A stretch of DNA of 64,000 nucleotides, from assembly GCF_014066305.1 (NCBI RefSeq), contig NW_023501037.1:1736501-1800500 (forward strand). Reading direction: 5' to 3'. Made by a program: the position numbers and the translations under genes. This document shows, in pieces, positions 22,411 to 33,001 of the stretch. Within the stretch, counting starts at the first letter, position 1; every line of letters starts with the position of its first letter. The notes below the pieces were generated by a model. The model saw only the letters and a program-made list of their open reading frames with translations. It searched no databases and was not told where the DNA came from. Origin of the DNA: Letharia columbiana. Lineage: Eukaryota; Ascomycota; Lecanoromycetes; Lecanorales; Parmeliaceae.

Positions 22411-22659
22411 AAGTAAACGCCAATGAATTAAACTTATAAGATTGAATTTTTCTAAGTTAAATCGAATTTTAGCCCTAGCCCTAAGTTAAATCGAAGTCTA
22501 ATCGCTTGCTATGCGTTTTTAATCTATATATAGATATATATATACGAAGAGAGGCGCGCTAAGGCCTAATTAGGAAGGTGTATTAAGTGTAAAGAATTAA
22601 TTTATAATAATTGTCTATAAAAAATAGAGAAAGACCGTATTCTTATAATAAGAAGTATT

Positions 22660-22841
22660 TGTTATAATATTAGCCCCTTCGGCTATCGCATAACATGTCG
22701 CGTATTATTAGAGCTAGTAATTACTAGCCATTATTAGCCATCTATTTTATATATATAAATATCCGTATATCCCATAAATTAATAATTAGTCTTTCAGTCA
22801 CAATTATTCTTTCTAATATATCTAGTATCCTACTTTTAATA
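22660..22841 (+). repeat. TRIM-B2 5' LTR
   Basis: It runs from tgttataatattag to ctacttttaata and contains a TATA-like tatatatataaat. It is the least mutated of the three B LTRs in the window. Confidence 0.9.
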
Positions 22842-23036
22842 GGTTATAAGCCCGGAAGCGGGTAGGGTAATATTAAATATCCTTTATACTTTCTAATAGA
22901 ATATTAAACTAAGTCTTCGATAATCGTTTATAAATAGATATACCTCATGGCGATAGCCTATTTTTTTAGCTCGTACTTATCGACGAGAGGGCTGTCGCTA
23001 TTTAATCTCTATATAAAAAATATCGAACTAAAATCC

Positions 23037-23190
23037 TCATTTTATTCGAGGTCCCGAAATAATACGGGTAAACCATCAAAACCCTTAGATCATTTCGAGG
23101 TCTCGAAACAATACGGGCAAACCATCAAAACCCTTAGATCATTTCGAGGTCTCGAAACAATACGGGCAAAATATTAAAAACTCTTATATC
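23037..23190 (+). repeat. 49/50-bp tandem repeat in TRIM-B2, about 3 units
   Basis: Units read tcatttcgaggtctcgaaac, then aatacgggcaaaccatcaaa. The same array is longer in TRIM-B1 (4910-5195). The open frame at 22947-23177 is simply a reading of this array and changes with unit number, so it is not called as a gene. Confidence 0.8.
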
Positions 23191-23383
23191 ATTCCGAGGT
23201 CCTAAAACGGATATTCAAAAAGCCTCGGCACTCTTTCTATTTTCCCTATCGGGGTTTTTTATAGATTTAATAAGACTAGATAAATAATTAATCTCGAATT
23301 TAAAGCGTAAATATAAAAACTAATATATATAAGATATAGTATACTAGGGTTTAAGGAATCTAGCTTCTAAGACTATTAAGGAG

Positions 23384-23565
23384 TATTATAATATTAGCTC
23401 CTTCGGCTATTATATAATATATCGCATATTATTAGAGCTAGTAATTATTATCTATTATTAGTTATCTATTTTATATATATAAATATCCGTATATTTCATA
23501 AATTGAAAATTAGTCTTTTAGTTACAATTATTCTTTCTAACATATCTAATATTCTACTTTTAATA
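23384..23565 (+). repeat. TRIM-B2 3' LTR
   Basis: It has the same 182-bp length as the 5' LTR and runs from tattataatattagctcctt to ctacttttaata, followed by the GTATT duplication. Differences from the 5' LTR are mostly transitions. Confidence 0.9.
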
Positions 23566-23721
23566 GTATTAAAATATTAGAAAGAAATGGAGATAATATG
23601 TTAATTAGTGATATGAATCCCACATTATCTTCTATCGCAGTGAAATCTTTCGAATAATAAAATAGCTATTAAAGTAAGATATTAAATAATTTTAATTTAT
23701 TTAAATATATATTATTTAATA

Positions 23722-24330
23722 TTTCTTTTATAGAGATCTAATTAGCTATAATTATCGTAGTAAATTCTTCTCTTATAACGTTATAATAATAATATATTAT
23801 ATTAATATAGAGGAGATAATAGACTAAGTTATAATAATATTCTCCGCTTACTAAGTAATAATTTAATATAGAACTATAGAGAGTATATAACGTAGAATCT
23901 TAGAGAGCTAAGCCGTGTTCTTAATAATGATAATCTTATTACCGCTTGATTTCTTCGTAATATTCTCCGTAGTATTCTCCATAGTATTCTCCGCATTTGT
24001 CTATTATAGTTTCTCCTCTTACGATATTTCTTTTATAAAGATCTAATTAACTATAATTATCGTAGTAAATTCTTCTCTTATAATATTATTATAGTAATGT
24101 ATTATATTAATATAGTAAGAATAATAGATTAAGTTATAGTAGTATTCTCCGCTTACTAAGTAATAATTTAATATAGAATCGTAGAGAGTATATAACGTGG
24201 GATCTTAGAGAGCTAAGCCGTGTTTCTAACGATAATAGTCTTATTACCGCTTAGTTTCTCCGCAGTATTCTCTATAGTATTCTCCGTAGTATTCTCCATA
24301 TTTGCTTATTATAATTTCTTCTCTTACTCT
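23722..24330. repeat. Y1 ~305-bp tandem block with 15-bp minisatellite
   Basis: Units start with tttcttttatagagatctaa at about 23722 and 24027, and a shortened third follows. Each contains gagagctaagccgtgttctt and then a 15-bp minisatellite (gtattctccatagtattctc and similar) of two to four steps. Y2 and Y3 carry different numbers of these units. Confidence 0.75.
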
Positions 24331-24728
24331 TTAATATAGTAAGGATAATAGACTAAGTTATAATAATATTCTTTATAAGATTTTAGAGAGTTAAGTCGTA
24401 TTCTTAATATTAAGAATCTTATTACCGCTTAATTTCTTCGTAATATTCTCTATATTCGCTTATTATATTAATTTCTCTTATATTAGCTAAATAAATTAAT
24501 ATAAAATTATAAAAAGTAAATCTATTATATTATTATTACTAATAACTATCTTAATAATATTCTTTATAGTATTCTTTATATTTATCTATTATAAATTTTT
24601 CTCTTATTTAATTAACTACGAGGGTATCGAGAATAAATATATTTATATTAGTGAAATTAATAGAATTAATAGAATAATAAAAGAAGAATAATTATATAAA
24701 TAGGTGAAAGGATTATTATTCGATTTTA

Positions 24729-25500
24729 GACGCGTTTAATATAACTATTATATTTAAATATTAGTTTAATTTATTTATTATTAACTTAGAAGAAATATAT
24801 AAAGAAGAATATATTCATTCGAGCTCTTTTTAAAGATTTTTTAACGCGTTTATAAGTAGTAATAAATAGCTATTAAACTCGCTTTACGATTTTAATTATT
24901 AATAGTAATAAATTTATTAAGAAATAGTTTAAGAGTATTAATAAAGGCTTTAAGAGGTAAGTAAAAGAAATATATGTATCTAAATTAGACGCGTTTAGTA
25001 TAACTATAATATTTAAATATTAATTTAATCTATTTATCGCTAACTTAAGAGAAGTATATAGAAGAGAATATATCCGTTTAGACTCTTTTTAAGAGTTTTT
25101 TAACGCGTTTATAAATAGTAATAAATAGCTATTAAACTCGCTTACGGCCTCAATTATTAGTAATAATAAATTTATCGAGAAATAACTTAAGAGCGTTAGT
25201 AAGAGCTTTAAGAGGTAAATAAAAGAAGTATATATATCTAAATCGAACGCGTTTAGTATAATTATAATATTTAAATATTAATTTAATTTATCTATCGCTA
25301 ACTTAGAAGAAGTATATAGAAGAGAATATATTCATTCGAACTCTTTTTAAGAGTCTTTTAACGCGTTTATAAGCAGTAATAGATAGTTATTAAGCTCGCT
25401 TACGACCTCGATTATTAGTAATAGCGAATTCGCGTTAGTAGAGGCTCTAAGAGGCGAATAAAAGAAGTATATATATCTAAAACGTTTAGTAACGTTTCCG
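24729..25500. repeat. Y1 ~258-bp tandem block, 3 units
   Basis: Units start at gacgcgtttaatataac (24729), gacgcgtttagtataac (24988) and aacgcgtttagtataat (25246). A further start at 25616 follows a spacer. Y2 has two units (about 34763 and 35027) and Y3 one (about 59402), so unit number differs between copies. Confidence 0.8.
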
Positions 25501-26590
25501 TAAGGGGTATCAAGAACAATTATATTCATATTAGTGGAATTAATAGAATTAATAGAGTAATAGAAGAATAATAGTTATATAAATAAATAGGTGGAAGGAT
25601 TATTATTTAATCCCGGACGCGTTTGATATAACTATAATATTTGAATATTCATTTAATCTATTAATAGTAAGCTAAACTTTAAAATTTTTATATCGTTAGA
25701 AAGCGTAAACTGAGCTCTATAATTTACGAAATTATAAAGTAATAACATTCGTAGAAAGCTGGTTATTTTAGAGTGTAAAACTTCTATATATAAATTTTTA
25801 ATAAGGGAGCTCGAGAGAGCTAGCGGGCTAACTTAGCCGGTCTAACTAAAGAGCGTAATAACTCTAAATTTATAATTAGCTATATATATAAATTCAAGAT
25901 TTTATAGCTTAGCTCTATCTTATTCTATTATATCTACTAATTATCTAGATTTTATCTAGATCTATAATATTTATTAAAATATATTCTCGAATATATTTAT
26001 CTCGATAAAAGTCGATTAGCGCTTTTATATTAACGAGTTATTAGAATATAAATTTAGAGAATAAGAATATTTCTAATATATAAAGAATAGTATTATCTTT
26101 ATTTTAAGGGATATTAAATATATCGCAGAAAGCTTTAAGATTCTCTCTCTAATAATTAATCTTATTAAAATATTACTACTTTAAATCGAAGATTTTAATA
26201 ATTTTATTTATAAAGAGCTAATAAATAATTATATCTTTCTTAAAGTTATTCGCGATTTATATTATTTATATTTAAGATTTTATATTCGCTTAATAATTAA
26301 GACTAATTATATAATTTATAATCTTTTATAATACTATAATATTACTACTATTCTTAATTAGCTAATCGATTAATTAAGCCTATTAAAAACGCTTATTAAA
26401 ATCGAATATTATTAAATTATTCTTCTTCGCTATATATTTAATATTAATAAATATCTTCGCTAAATTAAAATAGAAGTTAATTTTTTTATCTTTAAAATTA
26501 ATTATAAATAGTTTATTAGCTTTATTATTCGAGTCTCTCTAAAATTTAACTTTAATATTATAAGATTAAATTATCTCGCTCTTATTAAAG

Positions 26591-26650
26591 TTATTAAATA
26601 AATTATTAAATAAGTTATTAAATAAGTTATTAGATAAGTTATTAGATAAA
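26591..26650. repeat. 12-bp tandem repeat, 5 units
   Basis: Five units of ttattaaataag (the last two ttattagataag-like) start every 12 bp from 26591. On the plus strand this reads LLNK/LLDK. Confidence 0.85.
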
Positions 26651-26733
26651 TAATTCTTTAAATTAATAATATTATTAAATTAAGATATTATCTAAGTTAT
26701 TAAAGTAGCCGCTAATTAATTAACTTAAGTAAT

Positions 26734-26841
26734 CTATTTAGCTTAGACGCTCTATTTAGATTAAGCGCTTTATTTAAATTAGACGCTCTATTTAGATTAA
26801 GCGCTTTATTTAAATTAGACGCTCTATTTAGCTTAAGCGCT
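26734..26841. repeat. 18-bp tandem repeat, 6 units
   Basis: Units alternate between ctatttagattaagcgct and ttatttaaattagacgct, starting at 26734 and every 18 bp, so a 36-bp higher-order period is visible. The period is six codons. Confidence 0.85.
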
Positions 26842-26952
26842 TTATTTAACTTATTTTTAATTAGCTTATTTTTAATTAACTTAATTCGATTAATAATAAT
26901 AAAAGTTTTTTATAAGATAAATATTTATAATAATTTTTTTTTAAAAGATATC

Positions 26953-27101
26953 TATTAGAATTCGAATTATATAACTCTTAGCGTCTTGGCGATTACGTAA
27001 TATAGTTACGTAATACACCTTAGTATATTTATATCTAATCGCTCTTTTCTTCTATAAAACTCTCTAATTAATTACTAAGTATTTTATTTTATATTTTAAT
27101 A
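26953..27101 (+). repeat. Copia A2 5' LTR (149 bp)
   Basis: It runs from tattagaattcg to ttttaata, is preceded by ATATC and followed by gattataagctcgagc, the RIP-altered primer-binding site. Confidence 0.88.
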
Positions 27102-28299
27102 GATTATAAGCTCGAGCTTTACTCGATAACTATTTTAATTATTTTATAATTTATCTACTATTTATTATAGCTATAGCTACTTTTAGCGTATTTATTATAT
27201 TAATATTTATTAAATAATAATAATTATAATCGCGAAGAATCTCTTTTATTAATCTTCGTAATATAAATATTTTTTATTTTAAAATAGTTATTCTAGCTAG
27301 ATAATATATATTAAATATATTTTTAATAGAAAAGATAGAGATAGCGAGTAAGGGGGGTTATATTAAAATTATTAATATATTAATATATTATATTAATAAT
27401 TTAATATATAAACTCTCTTATTATCTCTTATATAAGATAATTTAAAGCGAGTTAAAATATATTATATTTAATTATATAATATCGAAGTTATTATACGCTA
27501 TAATAATAGAATATTATATATCTATACTTTTTTATTATATAGTTATTATAATCGCTAAAATATTACTAGTTTCTTTATATTAAATAGAATACGCTAAAGA
27601 TAAAAAACGATATATTCTTATTTTTATATTTTATTATATTAAAAATTAATAATAAGTAATTAAACTCTAATATTTTATTATATAATTTTTATAATAGAGA
27701 TTAAAATTTAATTTAAGATAATAACGTAATATTAAAAGAGAAAATAATTTATATCTTATATATCTAGTATATTAATATATAAAAAAGAATTACCCTCTAT
27801 CGTAGCGATTAAAAAATAATTATTCTTTATATTTATAGAAATAAAATAATCTTATAAAGAAGTTTTAATTAGTTTTAATAAATAAGTGAAATAAAATTAT
27901 AAATAATCTTATACTTAATTTTAATTAATTTTTTTAATAAAAGAGCTAATTAATAGAAGATATTATATTATAAATATAATAGAAAGTAATTAAGATACTT
28001 TAATCGCGATAATAATATAAAAAATAAAATTTAATTAAACTCTTTTTTAAATACAAAAAGAAATAATCTTTTATTAAGTTATTATATATTTATATTATAT
28101 TTCTTCTTAGTATTTATAAATTAAAGTCTATCTTTTTAAAATATTATTAATTATATTATAGATTATAATATAAAATCTCTTTCTAAATAACGCTTTAAGT
28201 TATATCGAATTAACTTTAAAGCTTAACGAGATTTTTTTTATACGCTTTAAATAATTATAAATATTCTAAATATAAATAATATTAATAGCGAGTATATTT
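27102..28299 (+). other. Copia A2 leader
   Basis: It begins with gattataagctcg, close to the complement of the initiator tRNA-Met anticodon loop. The sequence is shared with A3 from 38354 on (for example cgcgaagaatctcttttatt here and cgcggagaacctcttttatt in A3). No coding is recognised in about 1.2 kb, which is long for a copia leader, and the gag start cannot be placed. Confidence 0.55.
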
Positions 28300-29640
28300 T
28301 AATTTCTTATATTAATTCTATTATTATATTAAGTTAATTTATTTTTAAATTATTATTAAAGCTAATTTTAAATAAAGAATTTTTTAAATTTAAAGCGAAG
28401 CTAGTTTTATTAATATTATTTACTCTATTTATTTTATTAAACTCTATTATATTATAAATCTTATTTTTAAATTTAAACTTTTATTAAAGCTTTTCTTTAT
28501 TAAACTTTAAAAATTAGATTAATTTTTTATAAATAGTATTATATCTAAATATATTAATATTAAGCTTTTAACTAATTTAAATTAACTCTATTAAATTTCT
28601 ATATTTAAAAATACTTTTAATTATTATAAATAAAAGCGAGATATATAAGATTTCTTTATATTATTAAATCTCTAATATTATATTAAAATTAATATTATTT
28701 AATTAATCTCTTACTTAATAATTATTATAAGAGTAATAATCGACTAGCGATTTATAAGGAATATTTTTAAAATTATTATTAATATAAATATTATAATATA
28801 GATTAAAATATATTATAAACTTTATATTATAATAAAGACTCGTTATAAAAATAATCTACGCGATTTTATTAAAAGCTATATTAATATTATAATTATTTAA
28901 AAGAATTTAAAAGAATATAAGTTTTATAAATTAAATATTCTTAGTTTTATTATTTAAAGATTAAAGTTTTTTACTTTTACTATTAATAAGAATAAGTTAT
29001 AAATTTATATTAACTAATTTATAAATCTATTATAAAAAATTAATAATTTATTTAGAAAAAATTCTTTATTATCGATAAAAATTAAAAAATTAATTATTTT
29101 TATAAGAGTTTAAATAGTTAATATATTTAATATCGCGAGATTTATAATTAAAATTATAACTCTTATAATAAGAATAGATCTTTTAAATTTATATTAATTT
29201 ACGCTAGAATATAATAACTTAATATTATCTCTAATTCTATTATCTTTATTAAGTTCTTTAATATTTATATAATAACTATCTATATCGAAATAGATATTTT
29301 TATTTTTATTTCTATAATATCTATATTAATTAAATATTATATTTAAAATAATATTAATTTTAATAATTTTTATATCTAAATATAAATCTATAAGTATTAT
29401 ATTATTTATAATAAAGATTTTTATTTTATTAAGAAATATCTCGAATAATTAAAGCGTAAGCGCGCTCGCGAAGAATCTTAAGTTTTTAAAAATAGAGATT
29501 ATAATAATTATAATAATTAAGATAAAAAAAGCTATTAAAAAAATAATAATATTAATATCAAATTTAAATTTAAAAAGTTTAAGAAAAAAAAGAATTAATC
29601 TTTTAGCGTTAAGATAGTTATTATAATTATCTAATTTATA
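28300..29640 (+). pseudogene. Copia A2 gag region (degraded)
   Basis: The position between leader and integrase, and colinearity with A3 (41351-42193 and 61504-62000), indicate gag. The frame around 29212-29290 (YNNL, then SLILLSLLSSL) is compatible with the C-terminal part of copia gag. It is followed by a Lys-rich stretch near 29440-29600, as expected before the zinc knuckle and protease. Stops are too dense to define ends. This is also the exact region where A3 is split by element X, with the empty site at about 29222-29238. Confidence 0.5.
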
Positions 29641-30089
29641 ATAATACGCTATTTTATTACTTATATTATTATTATACTTATTATTAATTTCTAAGTCTTA
29701 AATAATAAAGTTTATAAATCTTTTAAAATTAAATTTTTAAATAGAATTTTTATTATTATACTTTTTATTATAGCGATAATATTCTCTCTCTAATTTTATA
29801 ATTATATATATATTTAATATATTATTTATAATTTCTTAATTTTTAAAATCTTCTCTAGATTTTAAAAATTTTATTTTATTAATAAATTTATTAATAATAG
29901 TTATATAGCTTTTAATTTTAATAATATTAATCTTAAATATAAAATAAAGAATATTAAGCGTATTTAGATTTTTAATAATATTTAATATATATCTAAGTAC
30001 GACTTTAATTTTATTTCTAAAGAATAATTAAAGAAATAACGATACTCGCTTTCTTTTATTCTCGGCGGTTTTTTTATAAGAAAATAATA

Positions 30090-31000
30090 GTTTTTCTTTA
30101 AATATATTTAAAGCTATTTTTATACGCTTAATACTTAAAAGAATATCTTTCTATTTTTAATCGTTATTAATAGAGAAATTCTTATTTATAATAAGTCTCT
30201 TACTAAGTCTATAAAGCTCTCTAATTAATAAAAATTTTAAATTTATAAAAAAACTTTATATATATAATATATTTATATAAATTATTTAAATACTTAAAAT
30301 ATTAAGAAGATAATTAAAATATATATTAAAATAAATTTTTCTAAATCTTCTCTTAATAATATTTATAAGCTATACTTTATAGTTAATTTTAAAATAAAAT
30401 TTTATAAATATTATATTATTTTTAAAAAATAAAAAAATAACTTAATTTATATCGATCTTTAAAGATTATTTAATATTTTCTATAATAATTATATATTTAT
30501 AATTATCTTTTTAAATAATTTTACTTTATACTTCGATATCTATCTTCTATTAAATAAATTTAATAAATTTATTCTTATTATATTTAAGCTTTTTCTTAAT
30601 AATATAAAATATAATTATTATTATTATACTCGTTTTTATTTTAATTATAATATAAAATATTAGAATTATAAAATAAAAGTCTTTTATTTATTTAAAGAAA
30701 TTATCTAGAAAGATATTATATTAAAAAAAAATTTAAATAAATAATAAATTTAAATAATTAGATATTATTATTTAGTATAAAATTAATATAATATTTAAAA
30801 AGAGCGATTTATTATAGAAGTATTAAATTAAGTTTATTTATATTAAGAACTATTTACGTAATTATTAATTTATAATTAAATAAGATATTATTTCTTTTAA
30901 GATTTATATTAATTTCTTTTTTAATATTTTTTATCTATATATTATTAGATAAATAGATTTTTATTAAATTATATTTAAAGTTATTAATTGAAAGAGGTAT
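30090..31000 (+). pseudogene. Copia A2 integrase (RIP-inactivated)
   Basis: At about 30447-30560 the plus strand reads LIYIDL, then NNYIFIIIFLNNFTLYFDIY, which fits the integrase core pattern HiDlxGPf...nkYi..iiDDfTrf. The first Asp is kept and the second acidic pair is changed to Asn-Asn. A downstream segment fits the rest of the core. The colinear sequence in A3 (62700-62930) shows the same motif with partly different damage, which supports the call. Confidence 0.65.
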
Positions 31001-31559
31001 TAAAATTATATAATTAAGAGATAATTTATAAATTATTAAAGTTATTTCTATTATATACTCTTAAATAATAATAAAATTACTATTATTTTAAATATTAAAT
31101 AATTTAATAATATTCTTTTTAAATTTATACTTTTTATTTTAGAGGAGAATATATATAATAATATTAAAATAATAGTCTATCGTAATAATCGTCGATTTAT
31201 TAAAACTATTAATTATCTTAAAAATTATCTTCTCTCTTTATTTATAATTTTAGAAAAAAATCGCTAAAAGAGATAAATAACTTTTATTAAAGATAAAGCT
31301 AATAATTTATTTAATTTTATTTAAGTTTTTAAAAGGGCTTAGCTAGTAGTCTTAGCTAACTCGAAATCTTTAAAAGAGTAATTATTTAATATATTTAATA
31401 ATAAAACTCTTTCTATAACCTTTATAACGGCGTTTTCTAAATTTATTATTTACTTTATAAATAATTATAACTTAATTTTAGCGATAAATTATTTATTTAA
31501 TATCTTAAAGGCTTATAAAGAATTCTCTCTAGATTCTCTAACGCTATTAATAAAAGTCT

Positions 31560-32200
31560 TCTCTTTTAAACTCTATAAATCTTAAATCTATAAAAAAACT
31601 ATATTAAACTCTTATTATAAGATATATTAAGAAATTATTATAGAGAAAGAAATCGACTCGTTTATTATTAATAAAATTTAAATTCTAATAAATCTTCTAT
31701 TAAATATATATATTTTAAAAGATTAATAGATTTATAAGCTTAAATATAATTTTATAAAGAAGATTATATAATATAAAGCTCGCTAAATTATTTATAATTT
31801 TAAATAATAAGAAGAAATTAATTTTAATAAAATCTTTATCTTTATTATTAAGTTTATAAGTTATAAAGCGATTTTTACGCTAATAGCTACCTTAGATTAA
31901 GAGCTTAAATAAATAAATATTAAAATTATCTTTTTATATAATAATATTAAAGAAATAATTTATATTACTTAGCTTACTAGCTTTAAAATTAAAGATTAAA
32001 AAAATAAAATATATAAGTTTATTAAGATATTTTATAATTTAAAATAATCTTCTAGAGTTTAATATAATATTTTTATAATCTATTTAAAGAAATTAGATTT
32101 TAAATTTATTATTATTAATCTCTCTATATTTATTAATAATATTATTATTATCGCTATTTACGTAAATAATATTCTATTTATAAATCTCGATAAAATTAAA
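31560..32200 (+). pseudogene. Copia A2 reverse transcriptase (RIP-inactivated)
   Basis: Near 31860-31900 the frame reads SYKAIFTLIATLD. At about 31914-31970 it reads INIKIIFLYNNIKEIIYI, matching MDVKTAFLnGdLeEeIYM. At about 32153-32176 it reads AIYVNNILF, the YVDD box with both Asp changed to Asn. Spacing between these motifs is that of copia RT. Confidence 0.78.
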
Positions 32201-32454
32201 ATATAGAATATTAAAAATAAGCTTAATAAGAAGTTTAAAATAATTAATTTAGAATTTTATATCTATTATATATCTATTATCTTAATATAATAATTATTAA
32301 AAATTATATTAATCGAATTCTATATCTTAACTAAAAAGGTTATATTAAAAAGTTTTTAAAAAAATATAATATATTAAGCTCTACGCTATTATCTACTTCT
32401 ATTAATAATAATAAATTTTATATTATTAAAGATAATTTTATTTCTATCGATTAA

Positions 32455-33001
32455 TCTCGCTATATTTATTAATTAATTATAAAATTATTTATATATATAA
32501 TATTAAATACTTAACTTAATCTTATATTTACTATTTTAATAATTTCTAAATATATCTTAAATCTCGATAAATCTTATTAGAAAACTGTTAAGCGTATTTT
32601 TCGATATTTAAATAATATTAAAAATTAATAATTAATATTTAGAGAAGATTTAAAATTATTTATTAGTTATATAAATACGAATTAAGCGAGCGATTAAAAT
32701 ACTTAATATTTTATCTCTAATTACGTTTTTAATATAAATAATATTATTATTAATTAATTATTAAAATAATAATCTATTATAACGCTATTCTCTTATAAAA
32801 TTAAATATATTAATTAAATATAAATTATTAAAAAGATAGTTTAATTATATAAATTTCTTAATTAATTTAATTTTAACGCTAAGTATATATAGACTATTAT
32901 TATTTATTATAATAATTAGAATACTATAATTTTTATTAAAAATTCTTAATTTTATACGCGTATTAAGTATATTAATATTTAATATTATTATATATAAGAA
33001 T
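32455..33001 (+). pseudogene. Copia A2 RNase H, first part (split by Y2)
   Basis: It is nearly colinear with A1 2487-3005: NYLYI, SKYILN, KRIFxYLN and the HID-type block. It breaks at ataagaat in the middle of the block that reads ataagaataaattatcgcta in A1, where Y2 is inserted. Confidence 0.75.

Larger units (their letters stand above)
22660..23565 (+). mobile_element. TRIM-B2: complete 906-bp miniature LTR retrotransposon inside Y1
   Basis: Two 182-bp LTRs (22660-22841 and 23384-23565) flank only 542 bp with no pol or gag. The 5-bp duplication GTATT lies at 22655-22659 and 23566-23570. Y2 (33280) and Y3 (58200) show the uninterrupted sequence agaagtatc-aaatatcg, so the insertion is certain. 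Directly after the 5' LTR, ggttataagcccg is complementary (one transition) to the anticodon loop of initiator tRNA-Met, the primer site known from copia-type elements. A purine run (taaggag) precedes the 3' LTR. It must have depended on an unknown copia element for its proteins. Confidence 0.85.
22411..25941 (+). mobile_element. Y1: non-coding element of family Y with nested TRIM-B2
   Basis: Left end aagtaaacgccaatgaatta and right end ctatcttattctattatatc, then tactaat match Y2 and Y3. Without TRIM-B2 it is about 2.6 kb. Shared landmarks in order are the subterminal palindrome, a gccctagccctaag segment, aggcgcgctaaggcctaatt, a ~305-bp tandem block, a ~258-bp tandem block and a conserved right end (tattttagagtgtaaaactt). 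No protein-coding frame is conserved among copies, and the frame at 25347-25529 lies inside the 258-bp array. It inserts in H1 without a clear target duplication. Confidence 0.7.
25942..26947. other. Unassigned region H1, part 4, with codon-sized repeat arrays
   Basis: No domain was recognised. It contains two arrays whose periods are multiples of three (26591-26650 and 26734-26841). The second stays open on the plus strand for more than 40 codons (LFSLDALFRLSA and on), but the minus strand would read as a Gln/Ser/Lys-type repeat if its stops were reverted. The coding strand is therefore undecided. It ends at ATATC, the target duplication of copia A2. Confidence 0.5.

Noticed and set aside
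22470..22490. Telomere-like words (gccctagccctaag) in Y1, also in Y2 and Y3
   Set aside because: There are only two imperfect repeats, in the interior of a mobile element and present at the same place in every copy, so this is part of family Y rather than telomeric sequence.
22947..23177. Open frame of 76 codons, plus strand
   Set aside because: It is a reading of the tandem array in TRIM-B2. The array has a different unit number and no frame in TRIM-B1.
25347..25529. Open frame of 60 codons, minus strand
   Set aside because: It lies within the third 258-bp unit of Y1; the neighbouring units and Y2/Y3 are not open.
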